Positions 42,279 through 52,689 of a DNA stretch of 64,000 nucleotides are shown here, one piece after another; positions within the stretch are counted from its first letter, which is position 1, and each line of letters starts with the position of its first letter. Where the stretch lies: contig JARGXX010000092.1 in assembly GCA_030374765.1 (NCBI GenBank), positions 930,001-994,000 of the forward strand. The letters run 5' to 3'. Position numbers and translations under genes: made by a program. The notes under the pieces were generated by a model. It was given only the letters and a program-made list of their open reading frames with translations, was not told where the DNA came from and searched no databases. This stretch comes from Agarophyton chilense. Its lineage: Eukaryota; Rhodophyta; Florideophyceae; Gracilariales; Gracilariaceae.

Positions 42279-42818
42279 TTAATTTGGATTGGGAGAAGGA
42301 TTGTGATTCCATGTGGTGCAACTGGCGTAGTAGTTGTTCTCCAACAAGCGCAAGGTCTTGGCAATGGCGTCGCCCAGATTGACGATGTGGGTGAGCATTT
42401 CGTGGCTGTTCTTGTCCATGAAGGTCTGCATGTAGCGGTTCTCGGTCTTGACCTCGGCGAGGTTCTGGGTGACGACAGCGACCTTGAGGTCGGCAATGAG
42501 CTTGAGCAGATGGTCGGCGGAGTTGGCCAGGTTGGAGGCCTCGACTTGGGTCTGGTACTCGGCGCGCGCGTTGCTGGGGCGGTCACTGATTTGGCACGAG
42601 GCGACGAGGTCCTGAAAGGCGGTGAGCACGTGGTCGATCTCGGTGTCCAGGCGATCGTGGTAGCTCTCGCGCAGCTCGCGCGCGGTCGGCGCCGTGCGCT
42701 GCGGCGTGGGGTCGTGCGTGAGGGGGAGCGCGGCGGCGCGACTCTGGCTGCGAGACGTCATCACGCGGCGCGCGACGCTATGGCGCGCCTTCGAGAGCGC
42801 CATGGCGCAGGTCGTCAT
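42279..42818 (-). CDS. MED22: Mediator complex subunit 22 (MED22)
   Basis: The ATG at 42,818 gives 179 residues; 42,803 is an alternative start. The helical core has ELRESYHDRLDTEIDHVLTA, FQDLVASCQ, YQTQVEASNLANSADHLLKLIADLK and LRLLENNYYAS, matching the small head-module subunit MED22 by pattern and length. Mediator links transcription factors to RNA polymerase II. It is divergent from BUD31, with 182 bp between the start codons, so the two probably share a promoter region. Confidence 0.85.
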   Translation of the reverse strand: MTTCAMALSKARHSVARRVMTSRSQSRAAALPLTHDPTPQRTAPTARELRESYHDRLDTEIDHVLTAFQDLVASCQISDRPSNARAEYQTQVEASNLANSADHLLKLIADLKVAVVTQNLAEVKTENRYMQTFMDKNSHEMLTHIVNLGDAIAKTLRLLENNYYASCTTWNHNPSPNPN

Positions 42819-43000
42819 CGACACTATCTATTAGTAGACCTTCACTTCACGTGTTCCACCTACACACGTGTGTCGTTGTACTAGCTGGGTTCGTGTTACA
42901 CGTTTACTGGTTTTGCAAGGGTTCAAGCTTTTGGTTGGTCATGACGCGCGTGGCTTCTTCGTTAGCGGAGGTCAAACGGCGCCACCCGCGCGCCGCAGCC

Positions 43001-43612
43001 ATGTCGTGGCGCCTCATCAAGAAGACAAGAAAGGCGCCGCCCGGGATAGAGCTCGTGCTTCCCACTCTGCAGCAGTTCGAAGCGCAGACGCGCGAGGCTC
43101 TCAACGCCCCTCCCGACGACAAGCGCCGCAACGAGATCTCATGGCCCATGCACAAGCTTCACTACCAAAAGAACCGCTACCTGTATGATATGCACTACAA
43201 ACAGCACGCCATCACCCTCAAGTTACTTAACTATCTCATCAAACAGAACATTGCTGATGGAAAGCTCATTGCCAAGTGGAGGCGACCGGGTTATGAGCGT
43301 CTGTGCAGTTTGCAGGTTGTCACCAAGAGCAATATGAACTTTGGCGGCGTTGGTGTCTGTCGCATCCCTCTCAAGAATAGACGCGGACAGATTCTCCCCA
43401 ACGTGCTCACGGGTTGCGTTAGTTGTGCATCGGGCGATGGCGGTCCCATCTGGTGGGACGATCCTGTGCCGCAGATTGTCAAGGATCAAATTGCTCAAGT
43501 CGATCCGGGCAAGGCCCATCTGGTCGCCGACCAACCCGATTCTGCTTCCTCGTCACAGCAGCCACAGCAACAAGGCGAGCCACCTCAACAACTTGAACCG
43601 TCGCAATCGTGA
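43001..43612 (+). CDS. BUD31: BUD31/G10 splicing factor
   Basis: The ATG at 43,001 gives 203 residues. The conserved core has KKTRKAPPGIELVLPTL, WPMHKLHYQKNRYLYDMHYKQHAIT, LLNYLIKQNIADGKLIAKWRRPGYERLC and a NFGG...CRIP segment. This is the BUD31/G10 spliceosome protein, which sits in the active-site network of the activated spliceosome. The usual cysteine-rich zinc-binding C-terminus is reduced: only Cys in YERLC, VCRIP and GCVSC remain, and about 60 extra residues rich in Gln, Pro and Ser follow. Homologues are usually about 144 residues, so this protein is longer. An upstream ATG at 42,941 is in frame, but the shorter start fits the family. Confidence 0.9.
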   Translation: MSWRLIKKTRKAPPGIELVLPTLQQFEAQTREALNAPPDDKRRNEISWPMHKLHYQKNRYLYDMHYKQHAITLKLLNYLIKQNIADGKLIAKWRRPGYERLCSLQVVTKSNMNFGGVGVCRIPLKNRRGQILPNVLTGCVSCASGDGGPIWWDDPVPQIVKDQIAQVDPGKAHLVADQPDSASSSQQPQQQGEPPQQLEPSQS

Positions 43613-43783
43613 GAGGCGCTGAGGCACATACTAAGCTACTTTTTCAAATTTTCACCTTTTTGCAAAGCGCCACCGTTTTCACCTTTGTATGTTAGATACA
43701 AGAGGTACGTAAAAGTACATACACATACACCAGTCGACAGCAATTATCTTCTCGATGCGACACTCATCCCTGAGCCGAAACAC

Positions 43784-44989
43784 ATGTCAAACGACTCGGT
43801 CGGTGTGGACGACCACATCCTACATGGAACAGGCATTTGCGCTATAGACCCCACCCAAATTTTTATTCCCGCCGCCGTTCTCAGTGACGAGCATGACTTC
43901 GGCACCTTGCTTTCGGCCACTGTTCACCGCTCATATGTGTCACAGATTGGATTTGCAAACGTCTCCATACGCATCTTGTCCATCACCGCCAAGGAGGCCG
44001 ACGCTTTGCGAGCTGTTGTGCAGCGCGTCAAGCACAACATCCGCACGCCGCTTATTCTCAGCTATGTGGGCGTGTGGAAGAACGGCTCGGAGACTTGGCT
44101 TGTGTCTGAGAGACGACGCCAAGTATCTGTAAGAGTTCTGTTTGAAAACATTCACTTTGCCGATCCTGAATCTATTGTGTCTCACATTGTGAACCAAGCG
44201 CTATCATGTTTGCGCATTCTCCATCAAGATCATCTCACGTCACACTTATCAGTTACACACTCAAATATATACATTTGCCACGATGCCTCTGTGTGCCTCG
44301 GTGATGTTGGAGTGTATTCTGTGCTGTGTGCCAGCATCAAATCACGCCGTTCGTGCTCGGGAGCCAAGCTTTGGCCGATGCCACGCAATCTTTCGATCAG
44401 CTACAGGCGTGCCATTCACAGCGAGGATGTTTGGGACTTGGGCATTTCCATTCTCACTTTGATGGATGGCAGTGCCACCGTGGCGAGGGGTTGGCGATCT
44501 GGCAAGCGAGTACCACATTTGGCAAACGCAAACAAGTGGTCAGCTCAGTTGAACAGTTTTTTGACGGTTTTGTTTAGTCAAGCTTCGATTCCGCCATGCG
44601 CGGAGCTTTTATCGCACCGCTTTGTTGCAAATGCCTCTTCCTCAGCGTGCCATGCGGCAGTGGCCGAGTACTTTGAGCGTTGTGCTGACCTGATAGCAGA
44701 GCCTTACCGACAAGATATCATTAGTACTCTTTGTCTGAAGAATGAGGTTGCTATTCAGGCACCTTTGATTAGCATTGATGACTACTCTACGGATTTGTTC
44801 TCGTGTGATCAGTGGAATAGTGTGGACGCCGATCGGGCTACGGTAGAGCTTTCTCTAGCACGCATGTTGGCCAACTTCAACCAAAAGCCGTTGTGTGTGG
44901 ATATTGAAAAAAACAAATGCGCGCAAAGAACGGTTGGAGCGATGCAGACGTTCCTTGAAACTGCTGATGCTGAATGGAATAGAATGTAA
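43784..44989 (+). CDS. Protein-kinase-like protein, probable pseudokinase
   Basis: The ATG at 43,784 gives 401 residues. The lobe order fits a kinase fold: LLSATVHRSYVSQIGFANVSIRIL (N-lobe strands), LRILHQDHLTSHLSVTHSNIYI (catalytic loop position), CLGDVGVYSV (DFG position) and EDVWDLGISILTLMDG (helix F). The expected HRD reads HLS, DFG reads DVG, and the lysine of the VAIK position is Arg. These changes argue against phosphotransfer. The EDVWDLGI pattern is closest in style to STE20-like kinases and the STRAD type of pseudokinase. It may be a scaffold or allosteric partner (inference). Confidence 0.72.
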   Translation: MSNDSVGVDDHILHGTGICAIDPTQIFIPAAVLSDEHDFGTLLSATVHRSYVSQIGFANVSIRILSITAKEADALRAVVQRVKHNIRTPLILSYVGVWKNGSETWLVSERRRQVSVRVLFENIHFADPESIVSHIVNQALSCLRILHQDHLTSHLSVTHSNIYICHDASVCLGDVGVYSVLCASIKSRRSCSGAKLWPMPRNLSISYRRAIHSEDVWDLGISILTLMDGSATVARGWRSGKRVPHLANANKWSAQLNSFLTVLFSQASIPPCAELLSHRFVANASSSACHAAVAEYFERCADLIAEPYRQDIISTLCLKNEVAIQAPLISIDDYSTDLFSCDQWNSVDADRATVELSLARMLANFNQKPLCVDIEKNKCAQRTVGAMQTFLETADAEWNRM

Positions 44990-45410
44990 GAAAAAGGAAA
45001 CAGTGTATGTGTATACGTACAAGTAAAGCGGGGTTGAGGTTGGGCGGACGTGAGTGATGATTTGCGTACAGTATGAGATGCAACGTAGCCGTTGGTAAGG
45101 TGGCGGGTGGCTCTACGCGGTGAGTCGCGTCTGTGACAAGATGGACGCACGTGGCCGTGGGCCAGTGGGGAGCGACGAGGTGCGGAAACGCTGAAAACGG
45201 GCGAGAAACGCACTCATGGAAACAGTACAGTAGCGTTGAGCACACGGAGGATGTACGCACGACAAGGAGTCAACGAGCGTTGAAAAAGAGATTTTAACAG
45301 GAGCTTCCCAGCAGTTTGGCTTTGGTTTATACAAGGCACAGGCACACACAAGTGTGCAACGAGCGCACAAAGGCGGCGACAAATGTTACATGTAAATATT
45401 ATATCTATGT
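44990..45410. other. Intergenic, convergent genes
   Basis: About 420 bp, with no recognisable feature. Confidence 0.5.
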
Positions 45411-46049
45411 TCAGAAAGGTGAATAGTAATCGTTGTACTCGGTGTCACTACTGCTAAACGAGGAGGAATAACGATAGCGCGTGGAGGTGGAGTTGACGTT
45501 GTGGTTGGCGTGAAACGCGGACGCCGAGTACATGGATGTGTTGGGCGCAACAACACGACTTTGGGGTGTGAGACGGGCACGCGTGGTGAGGTGGGAAAGA
45601 GGAAGGTGTTGAGTGGTAGGCGCAGGTAGACTGGCGGCGGCGGCGGTGAAATCGGCTTGAGCTTGCGACCTGAGCGTAGCCTTGCATCTGCCGAACAGCT
45701 CGCCATCACTACATTGCGCATCGGAGGCGTAGGCGTTGTCGGCATCAGACATATCTTCGTCTAACTTGTACATCATCCACTCATCTGCGTGCTCCTCCGG
45801 CCAGGGCTGTTGCTTGTGTGGATGCGGCGAGTGCGTCGGTTTGACAGTGGGGCGGGACACGACGGCGGTGGGTGTGACGCGGCATGGCTTGGGGTGATGA
45901 GTGTGGGGGGGGATATGAAAGGCGGTGAGAGCGTCGCGCATGGACTGCGGACTGCGGGGGGGGCTGGGGGGGTGAGGGAACCACTCGGGCAGCTTGACAG
46001 CGGGGGGGAGGCCGGCGGTGCTGGTGGACATTTGTGGTGGGGGGGTCAT
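45411..46049 (-). CDS. Low-complexity protein of unknown function
   Basis: The ATG at 46,049 gives 212 residues. It is very rich in Pro, Ser, Thr and His (PPPHTHHP-like), with one acidic block EWMMYKLDEDMSDADNAYASD in the middle and a Tyr/Ser-rich tail. No domain, signal or membrane segment was seen. It could be a disordered regulatory protein. It is divergent from the SWIM-RING gene by about 240 bp. Confidence 0.5.
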   Translation of the reverse strand: MTPPPQMSTSTAGLPPAVKLPEWFPHPPSPPRSPQSMRDALTAFHIPPHTHHPKPCRVTPTAVVSRPTVKPTHSPHPHKQQPWPEEHADEWMMYKLDEDMSDADNAYASDAQCSDGELFGRCKATLRSQAQADFTAAAASLPAPTTQHLPLSHLTTRARLTPQSRVVAPNTSMYSASAFHANHNVNSTSTRYRYSSSFSSSDTEYNDYYSPF

Positions 46050-46290
46050 TGGTGGTTGTAAACTTGAAGTTTGCAAGGCGAGGTAGAGGTAGGGGAGGAG
46101 GAAGGAAGGTGGAGGAAGGGGCAGTTGATTACGAGATCGTGGTCATTGGTGAAACAATTGGCACCGAGGCGGCGGCTTTTATGCACCCGCGAGAGCGTCG
46201 CTGTGCGTGGGAGGTGTGGGAGGTGAGCTTCACGCGAGGCCGAATTTTGCGTTGCAAGTGTGCGCGAGCGCGCCGACAAACACGCACGCC

Positions 46291-47298
46291 ATGACAAGAC
46301 GTTGCGCAACACGACAGCCAGCGACGACGGCCATCGTCATGAGCGCGCCCATCCACCGTGACGAAGACGAGTTGCACGTCGCCGCCACGCGCGCCATCGA
46401 GCACGCGCTGCTCCTTCGCGGTGCGCGTAGTGCCCGCACGTCGCCCGTCCCTCCCCCCACGCGTCATCGCTCACGTCGCGCCTTTCTGCGCCGTGTGTTG
46501 CTGCGCGACGTTGCTCCGCGACTGCCGTTTACCTGCGGCGCTGCGCGCGTTGCTGAGCCGCGCCGTCGTCGCGCTGTGCAGCTGAGGGGGGCGCGTCTTC
46601 GCACTCGACCGTCCACCCGTGCGCTTGATCGTTTCAGACGCGCAAATCATCGTCTTTTCCTCGTCGAGGAAAAGCGCATTGCTCCGCTTGAGACGCAGTT
46701 TGTGGTCATGGGCGTCAATGCATCTGTGTATCACGTTCACATTGGCGTGCAGCCCAACTGCGACTGCCCGGACTTTGTGAATCGCGCACAAGCGAACAAG
46801 CACGGCCCGTGCAAGCACATCATCTTCGTCTTTTTGAACGTTCGCGCGCTTCACCCCACAGATCACCGCTGGTTTCAACACCGTCTTCTTCCTTCTGAAC
46901 TGCACGGCTTGTTGGAGTCGCCCTCTCCCCAATATCGAAATGCGTCCGCCCCGCCCCGAACGAAGCCTATTCAGCGCCCCTGTCCGGTGTGCTTTGAAAG
47001 CCTCGCTCACACAGACTTATCCCATCCTCAAAACGTCGTTTCGTTTTGCACTCTTTGTGCTAATAACTACCACACCGTTTGCTTTAACCATTTCAATCGA
47101 ACCAGGCAAAACACAACCTGCCCGGCCTGCCACAACCTCGTCCACCGTCCTGCCAGCGCACCCATCGCACAACGCCCGAACTACTTAAACCTCATGGCGT
47201 ACTCACCCTCACATCAAACGCAGCTCACTCTGGCTGACATGTACGCCCACACCCATCAACATATCACACGCAATCGCACAACTACCCCACCAAAATGA
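46291..47298 (+). CDS. SWIM-RING zinc-finger protein, probable E3 ubiquitin ligase
   Basis: The ATG at 46,291 gives 335 residues; 46,339 is an alternative start. The N-terminal third is Arg/Ala-rich. A SWIM finger follows (NCDCPDFVNR ... GPCKHIIFVFL, CXCXnCXH) at about residues 165-200. A RING-type finger follows at about 240-290 with CPVCFESL, CTLCANNYHTVCFNHF and CPACHNLV. The SWIM-plus-RING pair is the layout of the ZSWIM2/MEX-type E3 ligases. The RING spacing is complete: all eight expected Cys/His ligands are present. Substrate is unknown. The 3' end faces PAM68 across 60 bp. Confidence 0.82.
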   Translation: MTRRCATRQPATTAIVMSAPIHRDEDELHVAATRAIEHALLLRGARSARTSPVPPPTRHRSRRAFLRRVLLRDVAPRLPFTCGAARVAEPRRRRAVQLRGARLRTRPSTRALDRFRRANHRLFLVEEKRIAPLETQFVVMGVNASVYHVHIGVQPNCDCPDFVNRAQANKHGPCKHIIFVFLNVRALHPTDHRWFQHRLLPSELHGLLESPSPQYRNASAPPRTKPIQRPCPVCFESLAHTDLSHPQNVVSFCTLCANNYHTVCFNHFNRTRQNTTCPACHNLVHRPASAPIAQRPNYLNLMAYSPSHQTQLTLADMYAHTHQHITRNRTTTPPK

Positions 47299-47358
47299 CA
47301 TGTCCACCACACTCACCAATATCGAATATGCTTTACTGCTCAAATCATCCTCATCATT

Positions 47359-48018
47359 TCAATCTTCAGATTCCTTCTCCACCAATTCGTCTATCCTCGC
47401 AAGCTCTTCTTCTTTCATTTCTCGCTGCCGAGCCCCGAGCAGACCGTCTTTCGCGCGAACAAAGTTCTTTTTAGCTTGTTCCCACCCAAAAAAACTTCCT
47501 TCCACATCCTCGTCCCAACTGCTTGAGAATATACCATAAGTAATTCCTATCGTAGCAAATCCAATCGTCCCAAGCGTTGTAAAAGCTACAACCACGGGCA
47601 GAACCGTCACGTCGTACTTGTACTTGAGCACAAAATACAATATAAAGAAACTAAAGAACAACCCGAACGGCACTCCTCCGAATCCAATTATACGTCGCAA
47701 CATCCTGTTTGCTACAATTTCGGGCAATGTTCCTGCATCTGGGTTGTACGTCGGTTCGATCACCCCCTTTCTTTCGTATTCTTGTCGAAGAGTCGTTCCA
47801 CGCGGAACAAAAGCTTCAGCGGTTTTTGGCGCAGAAGGAGATTGAAAAGGCGACCCCTCGCTGCCCTGTTTGTCCGCTTTCCTATCGTTTTCCTTTTTCG
47901 GCCGGCTTCCAAACCCTTTTCCAGCTTTGGCGAGAGGTTGCGTCCGACATACTCTCGCTTTGCCTTTGCTCGTACATCTTTGCACAGGCGTCGAGAATAC
48001 AAATGCCAGTTTTCCCAT
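47359..48018 (-). CDS. PAM68: PAM68-like photosystem II assembly protein (DUF3464)
   Basis: The ATG at 48,018 gives 219 residues. The N-terminus (MGKLAFVFSTPVQRCTSKGK) fits a plastid transit peptide and is followed by a basic, Ser/Pro-rich segment. Two membrane segments (GGVPFGLFFSFFILYFVL and LPVVVAFTTLGTIGFATIGITYG) are followed by the family end SSSWDEDVEGSFFGWEQAKKN. The pair of helices with YGIFSSSWD is diagnostic of DUF3464/PAM68. It helps assemble photosystem II and handle chlorophyll proteins in thylakoids. It supports the photosynthetic nature of the host, together with Alb3. Confidence 0.9.
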   Translation of the reverse strand: MGKLAFVFSTPVQRCTSKGKARVCRTQPLAKAGKGFGSRPKKENDRKADKQGSEGSPFQSPSAPKTAEAFVPRGTTLRQEYERKGVIEPTYNPDAGTLPEIVANRMLRRIIGFGGVPFGLFFSFFILYFVLKYKYDVTVLPVVVAFTTLGTIGFATIGITYGIFSSSWDEDVEGSFFGWEQAKKNFVRAKDGLLGARQREMKEEELARIDELVEKESED

Positions 48019-50472
48019 GTCCCAATACTTTGAGGGCAAGCGGAGAGAAAACGGTCGGAAAGCGATGATCGATTGATCTCGAGTTTCGTCCTTCACGCGA
48101 ACGTCAAGCCCGTTCTGCTTCCCTTGCGCTGTCAAGGCGTGTCGAAGATGTTTGATTCCTCGCTTCGCGTGTTTCTTTGTACGAATGAGGGTGCAATTGG
48201 CTTGGACTTTGTCAACACATACACAGATGTGCACGAGACCGATAAAAAAATTGAGGCCTAATCAATGTAATGAAACGCAAATACAAGCACTTCGAAATCT
48301 GAGATCGTGATCACGATGAGGTTTCCTGTGGGCATTGCGTTTTGGTTCTGCTTTTTGATTCTCTCCCCAACATGTTCTTCAAGTGTCTTTGTACCCTTCG
48401 TGTAGATATGCCTCTCTCGCTTTCACGGACGCCGCGCGTTTATGAGTTCACCCCAACAACGGCTGGCTAGTACTCGAGATTCCCAGGATGCCTAAAAACC
48501 TTCAGAATTCATCCTGGAAGATATCCAGCAACGATAAGTTTATTGTCGTGCATCACAAGCTCCCCTGCACATATGTAGTGCAACTAAATCACCTCGTCCG
48601 TCGCGTGCCGCCAACCGCAGAAGCTTTTGTTCACCGGCTGCTTTCGTCTTCATCTTCTCGTGCAGCCTTCTATTCAATCTCTGATTGGAAATCACTGACT
48701 GAGGAGCACACTACGGCTTTGAAAGTTATGCTTTTTTGTCGCGATGGCGCACCCACCCAACCCTAGTATCATTGCCCAGCTTAGAAGAGCCGGCGAGTAA
48801 CCTTCATCACCACCAGATCCAAGCATAGCTTCTCCGAGAAAAACGCCTAGAAACCCCTGTCCATTGGAAGTTTTCCTTGGAGGCAAAATCCACAAGACAT
48901 AGAGGTAGGGTCATCTTCGGATGACAAGCTAATATCACGAGCTATTCCTAGTTTGCAATGGGGCACGGGATCCACCTCTGCCGCAAAGTGAGCATTTTGC
49001 ATTTGCTGCTGCTCGGCAGCCAGAATATCCACATTTGTGAGTGGATACTCCAAATTTCTTCAGAGTAGCTAGAGACATCTGGTACAAATTAAAGGCCACT
49101 TTTTGCTGCGTGGGACCATCTCTCAAGATGTGAAGCATCGGGAGGTGAGAGCGAATAGAAGAACGGCATAGAGAAAACAAGAGACTAACGATGATGGAAT
49201 ACAAAGATGCTACTGGGCAACGCTGCAGCGGGGTACTAACGTTTGGAAAGCGACAAGGGCTTATCTTGCTTTGATGAGATAACCAATAACTCATCACTAT
49301 GTATAAAAAAGACAGTATATGACAACATCGTCTGTCTTGTTCCTCCAGTTTCCATACAACGAGTCCACGCTCACAGCAGTCAAAATGTTTCAAATGAGAA
49401 AGCAACCCATCCAGGCCACGAGGTTCTTCATCAAGCAAGCACCGACATGATAGCTGCATTCATAGGTGTTGACGCTTCAGCAAACATCGCGAACTTACCA
49501 TCTCCATCTACCAAAATCGTACTGCCGTGACCGAACCACAGGCGTCGCTTTTCATTTGCGAAAGTATCAACCACGAGACCATGGGTAAGCAAGCTCGAGA
49601 GCGTAAGCAAGCTCAAGAGCGTGGAAAACTCTCGACACGAGCACGACCATACTTTTAGGGCTTCTCGCCACCCCGGCAGTGGTTAGAGTGGGCGTGAAAC
49701 AGTGCTAAGCGTGAAAAGGTAGAACTACGGTCAAAGTTGACCCCGACGGTGAGAGCCTCAAGAGAATGACGAGATTATCTAGAGTATCAGAGGGAAGTGG
49801 TGAAAACATACACGGCAGTTCAATGCGTGCTGGAAATGGCGGACGATAATGACGGAGGCATGGCACGCTCAACCCAAGCAGACCACCAACATCTCTTCGA
49901 AACTAATGTTTTCGTGAGCCGTCTTGGGGCGAATGTGACTCGCGCTCCACAGAATTGAAGACAAGAAAGAGACATGCGATGCGTTGGCAGTTAAATACAC
50001 TCCGTTAAATTACGCAGTGGGTTGCATGAACTTGTTGGCTCAAGTTGTTAGATTCTTCAGCTGCAAAATGGACATGCGAAAGTGCCGTTGGTAGTGTAGT
50101 AAGAAAAATGTTGTGCTGAAATCTCAACATGTAATGAATGCTCTTCCTCGTCCCTTACTCCCCATTCACCATTCTTTCGGTTGCCAATCAGTTCCTTGCG
50201 GTTCCACTTCTCTTTTGCAACGTCCAGCTACAGACTAAAGATAACCGAAGAAGTTCACAGACTTGAATTTGGTTCTCAAAACAGTCACTACAATTCAACC
50301 ACGAAATGATGTTGCAAAGGAGCTCGAGACGCGTGAGAGTATAAAAGCACGTTCCCTGTCTTCACCCTCAGCCTGTTTGTACTCGTACCGAGCTCCTCTT
50401 TTGTCGTAGTCCACTTAGCAGCTACCATCTTATCAGAGCTCTCGTTAACATCTCTAAAGATCGCAGATAATA
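48019..50472. other. Gene-poor intergenic stretch, PAM68 to CAX
   Basis: About 2.4 kb with no supported gene. A 92-codon frame at 48,488-48,766 (plus) starts MPKNLQNSSWK and could be an exon, but it has no recognisable domain. On the minus strand, overlapping frames at 49,459-48,847 look like a broken protein but match no family I know. An 18-bp unit occurs twice at 49,584-49,620. Confidence 0.5.
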
Positions 50473-51795
50473 ATGGACTTCTCACGCCCTCTCTCTAAAG
50501 CGCGCACCGTCGGCTATAGAACAGTTCCTCCTAGTCCCGCCAGCCAATTGAACGCCTTGACAGAACAAATGCCACGACTCTCTGAGCGTCGCTCCGACCC
50601 CATTCTGGAACGGCGCCGCTCGCATTATTCAGAGATTAATCAGTCAACATATGGCCAATTAAGCCAGCTTCGAGATGGTATAACTCTTGGCCTCGATGGT
50701 TACTCTTCAAACGTGAATGTGATGCTGTTATTTGTGCCCCTCGGTATTCTTGGTGGTTTGCTACAGATTCCCGACGCCTATGTATTTCTGTTTAACTTCC
50801 TCGGTATGGTACCGCTGGCAATGCTTCTGGGAAAGGCCACGGAAGACATTGCAGAGCACACTAACGAGACTTTGGGTGCTCTTGTCAACGTCACCTTTGG
50901 AAACGCTGTGGAACTCATTCTGTCAGTCTCAGCACTTCGGGCTGGGCGAATGACTCTGATTCAGGACACAATAGCCGGCTCTGTGCTGAGCAATTTACTG
51001 TTTGTCTTGGGCTCAGCTTTCTTCTTTGGCGGAATGCGGTACCGGGAACAGATGGTTCTTCCGGCCGTAAGCGATACCAACGCCGACCTCCTTTCTTTCG
51101 CCGTGTTCGGTTTTTCGATTCCTGCGTTGTTTGGATTATCTATTGCAGATGACGGCGACAAGGCCATGACGGAAGAGAAAATGAGCCTGGTGACGAGCAT
51201 TTGTCTGTTGTGCATGTATGCAATGTACCTTACATTCCAGCTGTACACACACGCAGAACTGTACGAGGGCATCAGCGAGGACGTGGAGGAGGAAGCAGGA
51301 GTGACAGCGGTACACTCGCGAGATGAACAAGTGGCGAGCTTGCCTGTGGCGGCTGCTATTTTGGTGGGGATGGTAGTGCTAGTGGCGGCGTGCTCCGAGT
51401 TGCTTGTGGGCTCCATCGATGGCTTTTCAAAGCACGTAGGGTTGGGGCATAAGTTCATTGCGGTAATCCTGCTGCCAGTTGTCGGCAATGCGGTTGAGCA
51501 CATGTCTGCAATATTGGTGGCGCGCCATAACAAGATCGATTTGGCCATCGGCATTGCGTGTGGTAGCAGTGTTCAGATCGCGTTGTTCGCGGCTCCGTTG
51601 CTGGTTGTAGTCTCATGGTTATTCGGGGATGAACACCTGACGTTGAGATTCCAGAAGTTCGAGACGATGTGCATTGGGTTCTCAGTGTTTGTGGTGAACG
51701 CCACTTTGAGAGACTCGCGGTCAAACTGGCTGGAAGGGGCTGTGCTAGTGATGTGCTACGTGATCGTGGCAGCGGCATTCTATTTCATGGGTTAG
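50473..51795 (+). CDS. CAX-type Ca2+/H+ (cation/proton) antiporter
   Basis: The product is 440 residues. A cytosolic N-terminus of about 70 residues, rich in Arg, Ser and Pro, precedes the membrane core. The two GNAVE-type repeats, VTFGNAVELILS (about residue 142) and PVVGNAVEHMSA (about residue 337), form the conserved cation-binding alpha regions of the family. An acidic motif (EDVEEEAG) in the long central loop is also typical of CAX. CAX proteins load calcium or other divalent metals into the vacuole using the proton gradient. Topology is consistent with 11 segments. Confidence 0.94.
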   Translation: MDFSRPLSKARTVGYRTVPPSPASQLNALTEQMPRLSERRSDPILERRRSHYSEINQSTYGQLSQLRDGITLGLDGYSSNVNVMLLFVPLGILGGLLQIPDAYVFLFNFLGMVPLAMLLGKATEDIAEHTNETLGALVNVTFGNAVELILSVSALRAGRMTLIQDTIAGSVLSNLLFVLGSAFFFGGMRYREQMVLPAVSDTNADLLSFAVFGFSIPALFGLSIADDGDKAMTEEKMSLVTSICLLCMYAMYLTFQLYTHAELYEGISEDVEEEAGVTAVHSRDEQVASLPVAAAILVGMVVLVAACSELLVGSIDGFSKHVGLGHKFIAVILLPVVGNAVEHMSAILVARHNKIDLAIGIACGSSVQIALFAAPLLVVVSWLFGDEHLTLRFQKFETMCIGFSVFVVNATLRDSRSNWLEGAVLVMCYVIVAAAFYFMG

Positions 51796-52689
51796 CCAGC
51801 GTGGACTTGCTTAACAGTGAGCGTATGGGCAGCATGTCTCGGTGGGGTTGATGGGAAGCGAATTGCAGAGAGAAGCATTGCGTGTGCTACAGGAAGGATT
51901 GTTTTGGCGATATACCATCGCAAGCTATGGCGAAGCAAACGGAGATACGGGCGAAGCGTAATGTAGGGATTGTGCGAGATTTGCAAAGCAGCCGAGAATG
52001 ACGCTCAAGATTGGGCGGAAGGCGTTACGGCTGGACGAGACGCGCCGACTGCGCGATTTGTGCAGCCAACCTAACTGCAACGCCAGTCTCCAGATTCTAC
52101 TTCAACTTTAAAGGATAGCTTACAGTTCTGTCATGTACACGTAGCCAATGAGTAGAGAGAGTACTCCACTCCAAAGGCCAAAGGCGAAAATACACGACGT
52201 ATCGTATGTAGCGAATAGATTGAATTGAAACCAATAAACGAGCAGGGACCCAACTCGGCATGCATGCGCCGTGGTACCCAACTCAATCACACCGTACGGG
52301 CGCATATGAACACAACAAGTCAGGACTCTCCATTTCCATCCCTCATCCAATCACAATAGAGGGACCCAACTCAACACCTGGAGACTAGTCATCGGCCGCC
52401 AAGTCTCCACGCATATGCGTCTGATGTATACAAAGTAAATACGCAGACAAATTTCAAATGCTTTTCAAATAGTTTTGGCGCAAAAAGCAGCACAAAATCA
52501 TGCCAAAGCATTTTCGTATTCTTTCTCGATACTACCTCTTTGTCCACCGCTTTCTCTTCTTCTTGTCCGATTGTGCTGGTTCTACACCATCGATTATCGG
52601 AAATTGGTAATCCCCCCGACGGTATGCTTCAAAACCATTTGGTCATGTACTTTTCGCGAACGGAACTGACTTTTTTCTTTGTCTTTACC
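51796..52689. other. Intergenic, no gene seen
   Basis: About 900 bp. No coding sequence was recognised. A 12-bp palindrome, ACGCATATGCGT, lies at 52,409-52,420; it also occurs at 3,259-3,270 and, with one change, at 56,726-56,737. Confidence 0.5.
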
